The position numbers and the translations under genes are program-made. From positions 1 to 64,000 of the forward strand of contig JAFAYP010000573.1 in NCBI GenBank assembly GCA_019240305.1: a stretch of 64,000 nt of DNA. The letters run 5' to 3'. The stretch comes from Solirubrobacterales bacterium. GTDB lineage: Bacteria > Actinomycetota > Thermoleophilia > Solirubrobacterales > Solirubrobacteraceae. Below are positions 25,235-35,096 of this stretch, piece by piece (position 1 is the stretch's first letter; the number at the start of each line of letters is the position of its first letter). The notes under the pieces were generated by a model that made no database searches, had not been told where the DNA came from, and worked only from the letters and a program-made list of their open reading frames with translations.

Positions 25235-26183
25235 GCGCGGCTTCCTTGACGGCGTCGTCTCCCGGCAGGACGAACTGCTCAAGCGGCGGGCTGAAGGGGA
25301 TGGGCACGTCAGGCGCCGCCAGCCGGCGAACGGGACCGTCGAGCGTCTCAAACCCGCGGTCGGCGATCAGCGAGGCCACTTGTGCCCCCGCGGCACAGGT
25401 GTAGTTGGCCTCATCGAGGACCAAGACCTTGCCGGTTCGTGCGACGGAGGCCAGGATCGCACCTTCGTCGAGGGGCACGAGGGTGCGCAGATCGAGAATC
25501 TCGATGTCGGCGTCCAGCTCCGCGACGGCTCGTTCCGCGGTGTGCACCATGGCGCCGTAGGCGATGATCGTCAGGTCACTGCCGTGGCGGACGGTCCGCG
25601 CCGTCAGCGGCGTCGGGAAGATCTCGCCATCGTCGACATCGTCTTTGACGCGGCGGTACAGGTTCTTGTGCTCGAGGAAGATGACCGGGTTCGGGTCCCT
25701 GATAGCGGAGACGATCAGGCCCTGCGCATCCCGCACCGTCGCGGGAGCGACGACCCGCAGACCGGGTGCATGCATGAACCACGCTTCAGGGTTCTGTGAA
25801 TGAAAGGGTCCGCCGGAGAAGCCCCCGCCGGTCGGGAGGCGGAGCGTCAGCGGAACGGCGAGACCGAGCCGGTAGTGCATCTTGCCAGCGACGTTGACCA
25901 GCTGGTCAAAGCCGCAGGCCACAAAATCGCCGAACTGCATCTCGCAGACGGGGCGTAGTCCCGCGATGGCTGCGCCGACCGCGGCTCCGACGATGCCTGC
26001 CTCGGCGATCGGGGTGTCGCGGACCCGGTCGGACCCGAACTCCTCCGCGAACCCATCCGTGACCTTGAACGCGCCTCCGAGGGCACCGATGTCCTCCCCC
26101 ATCAGAAAGACGCGGTCATCTCGCTCCATTTCCTGCCGCAGGCCAGCGGAGATCGCATGCAGATACGTCCGCTCGGTGCTCAT
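25215..26183 (-). CDS. 2-oxoacid dehydrogenase E1 component, beta subunit
   Basis: The 322-residue subunit pairs with E1-alpha to decarboxylate a 2-oxoacid with thiamine diphosphate. Typical segments are VFLMGEDIGALGGAFKVTDG, DTPIAEAGIVGAAVGAAIAG, MQFGDFVACGFDQLVN and LPTGGGFSGGPFHSQNPEAW. The ATG at 26183 overlaps the E1-alpha stop (ATGA), which decides the start. Confidence 0.93.
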   Translation of the reverse strand: MSTERTYLHAISAGLRQEMERDDRVFLMGEDIGALGGAFKVTDGFAEEFGSDRVRDTPIAEAGIVGAAVGAAIAGLRPVCEMQFGDFVACGFDQLVNVAGKMHYRLGLAVPLTLRLPTGGGFSGGPFHSQNPEAWFMHAPGLRVVAPATVRDAQGLIVSAIRDPNPVIFLEHKNLYRRVKDDVDDGEIFPTPLTARTVRHGSDLTIIAYGAMVHTAERAVAELDADIEILDLRTLVPLDEGAILASVARTGKVLVLDEANYTCAAGAQVASLIADRGFETLDGPVRRLAAPDVPIPFSPPLEQFVLPGDDAVKEAARGLLEY

Positions 26184-27289
26184 TTGGTGACCTCTTGGGC
26201 AAACCCGCTCCAACGCGTGGGCCCTTCGCCGATCGGCTCGGCCTCGCCCTGGCAGAAAACGTCGCCGAGCGCCTCGCTGGGCTCGGGCATCGGCCCGGTC
26301 ATCGCTGCGTCCACGGCCTCGCTCACCGTTTCCGTGACCCGCGCCTGAATGGCGTCGACGTCAACACGATCGGCGCGAAGCCTCTCTGCGTAGCTGTTGA
26401 TCGGATCGCGAGCAGCCCACTTCTCAAGGACATCCTTCTCCATGTAGCCGGCGTCATCGTGAGCGCCGTGACCATGCATACGCATGGTCTGCGTCTCGAT
26501 CAGCGTTGGGCCGCCGCCTTCGACGGCCCGAGTCCGCGCCGCCGACGTCGCGGCGAAGACCGCTTCGACATCGTTGCCATCGATAGTGATCGCGTGCACC
26601 CCGTAACCAGCAGCACGGTCAACGGGATCAACCGCGAACTGGCGCGAGGTCGGGGTCGAGTAGGCAGTCTGATTGTTCTCAAAGACGAAGATGACCGGCA
26701 GTTGGTCAATACCCGCCCAGTTCATCGCCTCGTGCCAATCCCCGCGCGAGGTCGCTCCGTCGCCGAAGAACGTCAGGGCGCACCGCCGCTCGCCGCGCAT
26801 GCGAAAGGCCATCGCGAACCCCACCGCCACGACCATCATGTCGGGAAGCATCGAGATCATCCCCACGATGCCCTTGGTGCGATCCCCGAAGTGCACATTG
26901 CCCTCGCGCCCGCGGCTGATGGTGTTCGAGCGGCCCATGTAATGACGGAACAACTCGACCAGGTCCGTCCCTCGCACCAGGTGGGCGCCCAAGTCTCGGA
27001 TCAACGGAGAGGAGATGGGATCGCTGCCGTGCAGGGCCCAGGTGGCACCGACGCACACCGCCTCCTGGCCGCGCCCGTCGTAAAACGATCCTGGGACCTT
27101 GCCCTGCTTGTACAGGCGCAGGCCCTCCTCCTCCACGGCCCTCATGAGCATCATGTACTCGAGGAGCCCGGCACGGTCGGTGTCGGTGAGCGGCGATCTG
27201 TCGCTCTGCCCGGCAGCGTCGGCGTCGCGGGTTGCGGCCACGAGTTCCCCTCCGTCGTTCGTATCGGGGGCGTCCCCGACGCGAGGCAA
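26180..27289 (-). CDS. 2-oxoacid dehydrogenase E1 component, alpha subunit
   Basis: The 369-residue subunit carries the thiamine-diphosphate motif GDGATSRGDWHEAMNWAG ending at FENNQTAYS. It also has the substrate region SFYDGRGQEAVCVGATWAL and the phosphorylation-loop-like MRMHGHGAHDD. Together with E1-beta and E2 it forms a pyruvate, acetoin or branched-chain type complex; sequence alone does not decide which. No E3 gene is in the window, so a distant lipoamide dehydrogenase must serve. Confidence 0.92.
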   Translation of the reverse strand: MPRVGDAPDTNDGGELVAATRDADAAGQSDRSPLTDTDRAGLLEYMMLMRAVEEEGLRLYKQGKVPGSFYDGRGQEAVCVGATWALHGSDPISSPLIRDLGAHLVRGTDLVELFRHYMGRSNTISRGREGNVHFGDRTKGIVGMISMLPDMMVVAVGFAMAFRMRGERRCALTFFGDGATSRGDWHEAMNWAGIDQLPVIFVFENNQTAYSTPTSRQFAVDPVDRAAGYGVHAITIDGNDVEAVFAATSAARTRAVEGGGPTLIETQTMRMHGHGAHDDAGYMEKDVLEKWAARDPINSYAERLRADRVDVDAIQARVTETVSEAVDAAMTGPMPEPSEALGDVFCQGEAEPIGEGPTRWSGFAQEVTK

Positions 27290-27459
27290 CGTTACGAAAC
27301 CTCGAACGTCACGCCACGCGACGGTCGATTAAGCTCGGCGCCGTGTGACTCGACATTTGTCGGGTTGGCGCCGCTGGCCCCGCGAGTGACAGCGCCGACC
27401 GCGGCACGAAACGGACTCCGTCGCATCATGCTGTACGTCGCGCCCACCAAACGCCGGGG

Positions 27460-28137
27460 TCAGCTCTTCTTCACGGCCTCCACGACCTCATCGAGTCCCG
27501 AGCGAGCGTCGGAGAAGAGCATCATCGTCTTCTCCTCGTCGTAGAACAGCGGGTTGTCGATCCCGGCGAAGCCAGGCGACAGCGAGCGCTTGATGAAGAC
27601 CCCGTCCTCGTCACCGCTGTCATCGCGATTGGCCGCCGAGCGGTCGGCCCGTCGACGGCGACCGAACTCGGGCGGCAGGCCGAGCAACGCCTTCAGGAAG
27701 GACTCGGCGCGTCCGGTCTCGGGCTCGTCGGGCCACCGAGCCCATCGACGAGATCGCGTCCATCGACTGAGCGGCGCCGGTGCGCGGGATCGTGGACATC
27801 GAGAAGACGGTCACCCGCTGCTCAGCGAGACGCCGCAGGCGATCCTCGGCCCCGGCGGGGTCCAGGAAGCAGATAAGCAGGGCGCCCTCGGGCAGGCGGT
27901 CGACCTCCTCGGCGGTCGGCGCCTGCACCTTGACGACGACCTGTGCGTCGGCCAGGGGATCGTCGCTGCAACGCGCGCGCCGGCAGCCGCATAGGCCTCG
28001 TCGGGATAGACGTCTCCGCCCGCTCCGGACTGCACCGTCACCTCGTGGTCGTCGGCCAGCAGCTTCTCCACCGCGTCGGGTACGAGCGCGACTCGCCGGT
28101 CGCCCGTGGCCGTCTCCTTCATGACCGCGACTCGCAG
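27460..28137 (-). pseudogene. Collapsed pntA-pntB transhydrogenase remnant
   Basis: At 27965-28137 the minus strand encodes the N-terminus of PntA: RVAVMKETATGDRRVALVPD, then VTVQSGAGGDVYPDEAYAAA. After a frameshift near 27960 it continues ADAQVVVKVQAPTAEEVDRL and TVFSMSTIPRTGAAQSMDAI. It then jumps straight to the extreme C-terminus of PntB: VFIKRSLSPGFAGIDNPLFY, EEKTMMLFSDARSGLDEVV. Everything between (membrane helices and the NADP domain) is gone. The gene pair has therefore collapsed by a large internal deletion plus at least one frameshift. Confidence 0.85.
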
Positions 28138-28315
28138 GTCGCTCGCCCAGCATCCGACGTCGGAGACGCGTGGCGGTTGCGTCAGTGTGGCGGCGTGCGA
28201 CGCCGGAGCAACGGCGGTAGCAGTGCAGATGTTGCGGCACCGCCGACGATCGCCGCCGCTCGGGGTGGTGTCCAGCGGAGCTTCGGTTTAGTCAAGCCCG
28301 CCGGCGGCAGGGTCG

Positions 28316-29758
28316 ATGCCCGCCAGGATGCGCAATGCGTTATTCGACCGAATCCCGGCTGCGCGGAGGAGTCGCGGTCGGGGCGCGCGGAGCGCGGGGG
28401 ATCAACTCGATCAGCTGACCGGACTCGCTGATCGTGGCTCGCTGGTGGCTCACCTCGATCATGTCGTCGGTGAGCGCCGTCGCTTCACGGTGCTCTACGT
28501 CGATCTGGATGACTTCAAGCTGGTCAACGACACCCTGGGCCATAGCGCCGGCGACGATCTGCTGCGCCACGTCGCCGCAGCGATGCGGACCCTGGTCGGC
28601 CCCGAGGATTTGCTCGCGCGCCAGGGCGGAGACGAGTTTGTGCTGATCGCGATGGATCCGCCCGACGCGGATAGGCTCGCCGAGCGGTTGCTCAGCGCGA
28701 TCACGCAGCCAGTGTCGTTGCGCGGGCTCACGGTCCGGGTTGGCGCGTCGATCGGAGTGGCCTGCTGTCCAAATGACGGCTCTGATGCAAGCGCGCTGAT
28801 CGAGAATGCCGACGCCGCGATGTACGACGCTAAAGGCTCCGGACGCAACCAGATCCGCCGCGGACGTCCGCTGCACACGCGCGACCGCGACCGTGACCGC
28901 GCGGCTCTGGAGCTCACCGCGACACTGCCACAGGCGGTCGCCCATGACGAGCTCGTGCTCCCTTGGCAGCCGCTGGTCGACGTCGCCGATCTCTCGATCG
29001 TTGGCCTGGAAGCACTCGTCCGCTGGAATCACCCAGAACGCGGACTGCTCTATCCCGGAGCGTTCATCCCGTTCGCCGAGCGCACCGGCATGATCACCGC
29101 GATCGATGCCTGGGTCGCAAGCGCAGTCACACGCCAACGCCACGCCTGGCATACCCAAGGCCTGGACCCCTACGTCGGCTTCAACCTGGCTCCCCAATAT
29201 GCTCGCCATCCCGACGCGCTGGAGTCGTTGCTCGTCCGCCTGAGCCACGGCGGGCTCGGCCTTGACCACATCACCGTCGAGCTCACCGAGTCAGAAGCCT
29301 TGCGCGAGGATCGGCGCCTCCTCGAATTCGCCCATGGCCTGCACAAGGCGGGCATAACGGTCAGTCTGGACGACTTCGGCCGCGCTTACTCATCGCTGAA
29401 CCGGCTACGCGAGGTGCCGGCCCGCTGGATAAAGCTTGACCGCGCGTTTCTAGAAGGCGTGCCCGAGAACGACGTCGCCACCGAAGTCCTCACCGCGATC
29501 ATCGACCTCCTCCGCGCGCTGCGCTACGACTTCATCATCGAAGGCGTCGAGCGCGAACCCCAACGACAACTCCTCAGCCGCCTCGGCGTTCGCGTCGCGC
29601 AAGGATTCCTGCTCGGCCGGCCAGTCCCCGCCGACGACCTCCATGACCGCCTCCGTCAATCACCGGTCTGCCACCGCACACCTTCCCCCGAGACCACCGA
29701 TGATCAGACCGACCGACCCGATCACGCACACCAGGCCGTACCCGCGCTCGCCTCCTAG
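28316..29758 (+). CDS. GGDEF-EAL cyclic-di-GMP enzyme
   Basis: The 480-residue soluble protein has a GGDEF domain (about residues 30-185) with an intact RQGGDEFVL active site. The RxxD inhibitory site is replaced by GPED. The EAL domain (about 200-450) has all usual metal and catalytic residues: EALVRW, FNLAP, ELTESEAL, LDDFG, IKLDRAF, IEGVE and AQGFLLGRP. It could both make and break c-di-GMP; intact EAL residues favour real hydrolase activity. No membrane helix or sensor domain is visible. Confidence 0.9.
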   Translation: MPARMRNALFDRIPAARRSRGRGARSAGDQLDQLTGLADRGSLVAHLDHVVGERRRFTVLYVDLDDFKLVNDTLGHSAGDDLLRHVAAAMRTLVGPEDLLARQGGDEFVLIAMDPPDADRLAERLLSAITQPVSLRGLTVRVGASIGVACCPNDGSDASALIENADAAMYDAKGSGRNQIRRGRPLHTRDRDRDRAALELTATLPQAVAHDELVLPWQPLVDVADLSIVGLEALVRWNHPERGLLYPGAFIPFAERTGMITAIDAWVASAVTRQRHAWHTQGLDPYVGFNLAPQYARHPDALESLLVRLSHGGLGLDHITVELTESEALREDRRLLEFAHGLHKAGITVSLDDFGRAYSSLNRLREVPARWIKLDRAFLEGVPENDVATEVLTAIIDLLRALRYDFIIEGVEREPQRQLLSRLGVRVAQGFLLGRPVPADDLHDRLRQSPVCHRTPSPETTDDQTDRPDHAHQAVPALAS

Positions 29759-30418
29759 GCGCTAGCTCAACGGCTCTGGGCCGCCACGTTGGATTCCCAG
29801 AACAGCGCACGACTCTCGCCTGCTCTGAGTCGGGCGGCTTTGGCTTCTGCTCTGAGTCGGATCGGCCTGCGCGATGCTTGCGCACCACGAACGAGCATTC
29901 TCTGCCGACCACGGTTCCCGGATCGCGCGGAGAATGGGCGGGACGCGTTGCGCGACCGCTGAGGTCAACTCGTCCATGCTCTGACGCCGCTGTGGCCGAG
30001 ATCAGGGGGGTCGGTCGCGAGTGGACCGTGGTGGATGATGTCCGAGCTATCGCTTCCCACCCTTGCCGCGGTACGAGCACCGCGCCGCGCCACCCATCGA
30101 GGTTGATCTCAGCGAGCTCGAGCGGCGCTCCTCAATCCCGCCGGCCCTCGTGGGAGGAGAACTGTCTCTAGCCGAAGCAGAGCGACCGTTAGCCGCGGCT
30201 TCAGCGGCCGGCCTGTGACTTGTGGTTCTGGCGAGTTCGGTGGCGGGCCGGGGTGCGGGAGCGCGGACGGCTGGCCGCGGAAGCAGGGCTGAAGATCCTG
30301 GCATCGAGCGGGGGTTCAGGTTGCGCGGTTTGTCGCGTCTCGGATTGAGGAACAGACAAGGCATCAGAATGTTGGGCCGGGCGGGGCCTCGGCCGTGCGT
30401 AGAAGAGAGGAGGGAAGG
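29759..30418. other. 660-bp gap with degenerate coding traces
   Basis: No complete gene. TGCTCTGAGTCGG occurs as a direct repeat at 29821-29833 and 29848-29860. On the plus strand about 30040-30218 encodes protein-like text (APPIEVDLSELERRSSIPPA, LVGGELSLAEAERPL, stop at 30216) without a start. It is probably the tail of a decayed gene I cannot name. Confidence 0.45.
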
Positions 30419-31903
30419 GTGGAGAACCTGAGCCGGGGTTCAGACCCCAGCGGCGCGGCTGGACCTGGGGATGCCAAACGCGAGGCGTCCGAGGGAGGAT
30501 CGGTACTTGCGCGCCTTGACCGCTTGGATGTCTGGTCGATGCCGTTTCTGTTCGTTGGGATCATCGGGCTGGGCTTCCTGTTCACGTTCTACGACGTGTT
30601 CGACATCAACGTATCGTTCATTCAAACGTGCGTGGCGCTCAAGCACGGCTGCACACCGCAGAACGCGCTGACGACCCTGCGTGTGCCGGTGGCGCTCAAT
30701 CTCGCCGGCTACGTGCTCGGGACGCTGCTGCTCAGTCCTCTGTCGGATCGGATCGGCCGTCGCAACATGTTGCTGTTCACCATGGTCCTGACCGGAATCG
30801 GTTCGTTGTGGACGGCGTTGGCCCCCGACTACACCAACTTCGTGCTGGCCCGGATCCTGACCGGGATGGCGGTCGGGGCTGACCTGTCGATCGTCAATTC
30901 TTATGTTGGCGAGGTCGCTCCCCGTCGCGACCGCGCCAAATGGATCTCGGTGATCTTCGTCAACTCGTCACTAGGGGCACTCCTGGGCATTTGGCTTGGC
31001 CTGTTCTTGACCACTTCCCCGGCGCCGTGGCCCAAGGGCCTCTCGTTCGCCCAGGCCGGACCCGGGTTTGTCGATGGTTGGCGCTGGATGTACGCCGTGG
31101 GGGCCCTGCTGGCTCTGGTGGCAATCCTGCTGCGCGTCCAGCTGCCCGAGTCTCCGCGCTGGCTGGTGGGAAAGAAGCGCTTCAGAGAAGCCGACACGGT
31201 GGTGACCGCAATGGAGGAGATGGCGGCGCGCCGGGGACCGCTGGCTGACCCCGCCGAGGACATACCCGTCGACACCGAGATCGAAGGCGGCTACAGCGCG
31301 TTTGCGCAAGTACTTGGCAACCGGACCTACCTGATCAGGTTCTTGGTCCTGGTCTTCATGTGGTTCTTTGCCTACGTGACCGTGTTTGGGTTCTCGGCAG
31401 GCGGCACGTCACTGCTGACCTCGCTGAGCTATCCCCCGCCAGAAGCGGGCCTGATCAACGCGGTCGGCGCCTTTGGCTTTCTGCTGTGTGCCCTGGTCGC
31501 GGTGGCGTCGGCCGAACGCCTGGAGCGTAAGCTGTGGCTGCCCACCGGAGCGGTGATCACCGTCGTCGGCTCGGTCCTTGTCGCTGAGGCCGGTACCAGC
31601 AGCCTGGTGGCGTTCCTGGGAATGGGCGTGGTCTTCTTTGGCTTTAACATATGGGTGCCGATGACCTACGCCCTGTCGACCGAGAGCTTTCCGACGCGCG
31701 CCCGGGCGACGGGCTTCGGGCTCGTCGACGGCCTTGGCCACCTCGGCGGCGGGATTGGCGTGCTGTTGATTGCGCCCGAGATCCCGCATCTAAGCGTGCT
31801 CGGAGCGTTCCTGCTCGTGAGCGGCTTCTTGGTCGTCGCCGCCGTGATAGCCCAGTTTGCGCTCAACACCCGCGGGCGACGGTTCGAGGAGGTTTCGCCG
31901 TAA
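30419..31903 (+). CDS. MFS transporter (sugar-porter-like)
   Basis: The 494-residue protein has twelve predicted membrane helices. Family motifs are LSPLSDRIGRRNMLLF after helix 2, ARILTGMAVGADLSIVNSYV, and VQLPESPRWLVGKKRF, the PESPRWL piece shared with the sugar-porter and MHS groups. The second-half motif TESFPTRARATGFGLVDGLG is also present. The GTG at 30419 is chosen because GAGAGGAGGG lies just upstream; an in-frame ATG at 30395 lacks this. The transported compound is unknown. Confidence 0.88.
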   Translation: MENLSRGSDPSGAAGPGDAKREASEGGSVLARLDRLDVWSMPFLFVGIIGLGFLFTFYDVFDINVSFIQTCVALKHGCTPQNALTTLRVPVALNLAGYVLGTLLLSPLSDRIGRRNMLLFTMVLTGIGSLWTALAPDYTNFVLARILTGMAVGADLSIVNSYVGEVAPRRDRAKWISVIFVNSSLGALLGIWLGLFLTTSPAPWPKGLSFAQAGPGFVDGWRWMYAVGALLALVAILLRVQLPESPRWLVGKKRFREADTVVTAMEEMAARRGPLADPAEDIPVDTEIEGGYSAFAQVLGNRTYLIRFLVLVFMWFFAYVTVFGFSAGGTSLLTSLSYPPPEAGLINAVGAFGFLLCALVAVASAERLERKLWLPTGAVITVVGSVLVAEAGTSSLVAFLGMGVVFFGFNIWVPMTYALSTESFPTRARATGFGLVDGLGHLGGGIGVLLIAPEIPHLSVLGAFLLVSGFLVVAAVIAQFALNTRGRRFEEVSP

Positions 31904-31950
31904 CGCGATGACACGGGTAGACCTGAATGAGGCGTCGAGCGGCGCGTCGG

Positions 31951-31978
31951 TTCGAACTCCCGACCTTCGGTTCCGTAG
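31951..31978. repeat. 28-bp tRNA-Arg core, left copy (att-like)
   Basis: A perfect 28-bp direct copy of 36538-36565, running from TTCGAACTCCCGACC to GGTTCCGTAG. It covers the anticodon loop to T-loop of tRNA-Arg(ACG) on the minus strand. Neither the T-stem/acceptor side nor the 5' half continues here, so it is not a tRNA gene. It looks like the far attachment site of an old element. Confidence 0.8.
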
Positions 31979-32126
31979 CACGTTCGTGTCTTTGCCGGTG
32001 AGCGGTGTCCAGACCGAAACTGCTGCAAGACACGACGATCTCGCGGCGCTCGCCAGGCCGCGACGGCGTCGAATGGCGTCAGGCGGTTTGCACGGGGTTC
32101 GCACCTTGACGCCGCGACCATCGCCG

Positions 32127-32330
32127 TCACGCTGCCCTGAGCTCTTGGTCTGGGTGACCGATGACTGAGCCTTCGGAATCTGGAACCGAAGCTTGAAGCG
32201 GTTCAGACGACGCAGCGAGAGGCTCGCCGAGATCCGCGTCGAGCAGATGGACGTAGGTGTCGAGCGTGACGCTGGGGGAGTAGTTTGTGAGGAACCCTGG
32301 TGATGACCGCAGACGGCACGCTCGAGCACT
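32127..32330 (-). pseudogene. Tyrosine integrase C-terminal remnant
   Basis: The minus strand reads FLTNYSPSVTLDTYVHLLDA, then DLGEPLAASSEPLQ, to a stop at 32127. LDTYVHLLDADL is the end of a phage-type integrase, with the catalytic Tyr in DTYVHL. Upstream pieces such as GHH appear in another frame. The rest of the gene is missing. It lies 150 bp from the left tRNA-Arg core copy. Confidence 0.7.
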
Positions 32331-32457
32331 GGAGCAACGACAAGAGCGCCCCTACTCGTTTTCTCGCTCGAGGGCCTCCGCGGCCATCCCCAGCCTGGGC
32401 GTAGCCACCATGAGGTTGCGCGTTCACGTGGCTCGACCTACGTGCGCGAGACTCGGA

Positions 32458-33477
32458 TTAAGCCGAGACGGTTGCAGGTGGCGCGACTACCGAGGCGCAG
32501 TCGCGTTCCTGTTCGGCCGACGTGATCATCGCCACTAGCTCGGCAAGCACCGACTCGGCGTGGTCGTTGTCGATCTGGCAGGTGCCGGCTGCTTCGTGAC
32601 CGCCGCCGCCGTGTGCGAGCATCAACGCGCCGATATCGACGCGTGAGGAGCGGTTGACGATCGAGCGCCCGACGGCAAAGACGGTGTTCTGCTGGCGCAG
32701 GCCCCAGAGCACGTGGATCGAGACCGTGCATTGTGGGTGGATCGCGTACAGCAGGAATCGGTTGGTTGGGTGGATGATCTCTTCGTCTCGGAGGTCGAGG
32801 ATGACCACGTGGCCGTGGACGGTCGAGCAGCGGCGGATCTGGGCGGCCGCCGCGTCGGCGTGCTCGCGATACAGCGCGACGCGCTCGGCGACGTCAGGGG
32901 ACTCGAGGATCTCTGCGATCGACAGCTCCAGGCAGCTGTCGATCAGCTGCATCATCAGCTGGTAGTTGGAGATCCGGAAGTCTCGGAAGCGACCCAGGCC
33001 GGTACGCGGGTCCATCAGGTAGCTGAGCAGGATCCAGTCCTGCGGGTCAAGGATGTCGTCCATCGAGAGCTTGGCGGCGTCGGCGCGGTCAACGGCCTGC
33101 ATCATCGTCGCGCTGATGCGCGGGAAGCGATCTGCGCCGCCGAAGTGGTCATAGACGACGCGTGCGGCAGAGTCGGCCGTGGCGGACATCACGCGGTTTG
33201 CGTGCTGATCGATGACACGCAGGTCCTCGGAGGAGTGGTGGTCAAAGGACAGCGCCACCTCGGGCCGGTAGGGAAGGTTGGTGGTGATGTCGTTGGCAGA
33301 TAGCTGCACCTTGCCGTCCTGCACGTCCTTGGGGTGCACGAACAGGATCTCGTCAAGGACGCCAAGCTCCTTGAGCAGCGCAGCGCAGACCAAGCCGTCA
33401 AAGTCGCTGCGGGTCACCAGGCGGTAGGAGCGGTCCAGGGGAAGCGGAGTAGGCATGCTCATCATCATCGGCTCCAC
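32458..33477 (-). CDS. DHH/DHHA1-family phosphoesterase
   Basis: The 339-residue protein has a DHH-superfamily catalytic core: RSDFDGLVCAALLKELG near residue 22, then ALSFDHHSSEDLR with the DHH triad, and NRVMSATADSAARVVYDHFG. The C-terminal DHHA1 motif ALMLAHGGGGHEAAGTCQ binds nucleotide. Such proteins cleave small phosphodiesters or oligonucleotides, or act on polyphosphate. It stands alone between old integration sites and may be cargo of a mobile element. Confidence 0.8.
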   Translation of the reverse strand: MEPMMMSMPTPLPLDRSYRLVTRSDFDGLVCAALLKELGVLDEILFVHPKDVQDGKVQLSANDITTNLPYRPEVALSFDHHSSEDLRVIDQHANRVMSATADSAARVVYDHFGGADRFPRISATMMQAVDRADAAKLSMDDILDPQDWILLSYLMDPRTGLGRFRDFRISNYQLMMQLIDSCLELSIAEILESPDVAERVALYREHADAAAAQIRRCSTVHGHVVILDLRDEEIIHPTNRFLLYAIHPQCTVSIHVLWGLRQQNTVFAVGRSIVNRSSRVDIGALMLAHGGGGHEAAGTCQIDNDHAESVLAELVAMITSAEQERDCASVVAPPATVSA

Positions 33478-33923
33478 TCCGCCGAAGCTTGAGGTCAGAT
33501 CCGGCAGCAGCCGTTCATCTGCAGCACTTTGCGACGGTGCCCGTCAGTGATTCTGCAGCGACCCTGCTGCTCGAGCCCGGCCAAAGCGCCGATCTTGCGG
33601 ATCTGACGCGTAGTTGAGTTGCAAAAGCTCATCTGGTCCAAGTTCCGCCGACTCGGCGTAAGTAGGGTGCTCTCGCTCCCAGCGCTCGTTGACGCGCCAT
33701 GCGGCCGAGGCTCACTCGCGGGTCGCCGACCAGATCGTCATCCCATCGCACGGGTAAGCGCACAACCGCCTCGCCTCGACGCCTCGGCTGCGGCACTACC
33801 AGCAGCGCCCGCCGCAGCGGCGTATGAATGCCGGTCTGCCGAGTTTGCTGGCGCGCGAGCGCTTGGCGACGCATCCGGGAGCGGCGCGTCCGTTTACATG
33901 GTCCGAGACCGTGTCGGCGCTAC
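33478..33923. other. 446-bp gap, no gene recognised
   Basis: Short open frames on both strands show no family resemblance. The stretch lies inside the worn integration region and may hold decayed cargo. Confidence 0.4.
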
Positions 33924-34691
33924 TCAGTCGGCGAACAGTTCGTTCAGGAATCGTTGGCGCGCACTCAGAAAGCTCGTGGTCAACCGAACGGGCTCAGCGT
34001 CCTCGTACTCGATCGCTTCTAGCCCGTCGGCGGTGCAGCGATAGATGGTGGCGTCGGGGTAGGCGAGGATGATCGGCGAGTGGGTGGCGATGACGAACTG
34101 AGAACCCTGTCCAACGAGTCGGTGCATGCGCCGCAGACAGGTGAGGCAGTTCTGGGTCGACAGGGCGGCTTCTGGCTCGTCCAGGAGGTAGAGGCCGTCG
34201 GGCCCGAAGCGGTGGATCATGATCGCGAGGAACCCTTCGCCGTGAGACTGCTCGTGTAGCGACCTGTGACCGTACGAGGCGAGCGCATCCCGGCCGAGTT
34301 GTTCGAGGTAGGTGGCGGCTACGAACATGCTTTCTGCCCTCAGCAGGAAATCAGTCCGGGGTTGGCGTGCGCCGCGAACGAGCCGGATCGATTTAGCGAG
34401 CCAGGTGTGGGAGGGGCGTCGAGAGAACGCGAATGCCTCAGACCTCTCGCCTTCGGCCGGGAACGCGTAATTGGAAGAGCCGCCCTCCGGACTCATGCCC
34501 GCAGCAAGCGCAATCGCCGTGAGCACACTCGATTTCCCGGTTCCGTTTTCTCCGATCAAGTACGTCACCTTCGGATGCAGCTCAACACCGTCGACCAGCG
34601 CCGCCACCGCCGGCAGGTCCCACGGATGCCCGGGCGGCTCCGCCACCGGATCGGCAACCAGCATGACGCGTTTGATGAACGCCTCGGCCAC
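33924..34691 (-). CDS. AAA-family ATPase (SMC/ABC-like predicted ATPase)
   Basis: The 255-residue protein begins VAEAFIKRVMLVADPVAEPP, then VTYLIGENGTGKSSVLTAIA with Walker A, and ends with LYLLDEPEAALSTQNCLTCL (Walker B and D-loop) and SQFVIATHSPIILAYP (switch His). This compact ABC-type ATPase group is common beside mobile elements and defence loci, but no partner nuclease is visible here. The start is set at GTG 34691 because similarity to the group begins there. Confidence 0.75.
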   Translation of the reverse strand: MAEAFIKRVMLVADPVAEPPGHPWDLPAVAALVDGVELHPKVTYLIGENGTGKSSVLTAIALAAGMSPEGGSSNYAFPAEGERSEAFAFSRRPSHTWLAKSIRLVRGARQPRTDFLLRAESMFVAATYLEQLGRDALASYGHRSLHEQSHGEGFLAIMIHRFGPDGLYLLDEPEAALSTQNCLTCLRRMHRLVGQGSQFVIATHSPIILAYPDATIYRCTADGLEAIEYEDAEPVRLTTSFLSARQRFLNELFAD

Positions 34692-34994
34692 TCCCTGAAG
34701 GTAACCGGCCGCTCGAGCAATCGGCGACTCCGACAGGAGCAAAACGCGGTTCACGCTCGCGTTGATCAAGGGACAGCGGCCGGGGCGGGCGCTCGCATTG
34801 CGACGAATCCGCTCATCCGGCGGCCCGCGAGCTGACGATCGTGTTGCCGCCGCAAACGCCGTCGTCCGGGCGAGCGGCCGTGGCGGCGCCGGAATCAACC
34901 CCGTCTGTTCGCATGTTCGAGCGCGCGCCGGTGCCCGTGACCGACGGGCATCGAAGGAGATCAGGAGGTCAAGACCCGGGCACGCGCCGGCGCA

Positions 34995-35056
34995 CGGAGA
35001 TCGTGTCGCGCGTCCGTGCGCGGACCGGAGATCGTGTCGCGCGTCCGTGCGCGGAC
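34995..35056. repeat. 31-bp tandem duplication
   Basis: CGGAGATCGTGTCGCGCGTC plus CGTGCGCGGAC occurs twice, 34995-35025 and 35026-35056, with no mismatch. Perfect identity suggests a recent duplication. It is not in a convincing gene. Confidence 0.9.
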
Positions 35057-35096
35057 AGCACACCGCGCGCGACCACAGCTGCCTCTGACGAACGGC

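Noticed and set aside
31951-31978. Complete tRNA gene at the left att copy
   Set aside because: No T-stem partner, acceptor or D-arm on either side of the 28-bp core.
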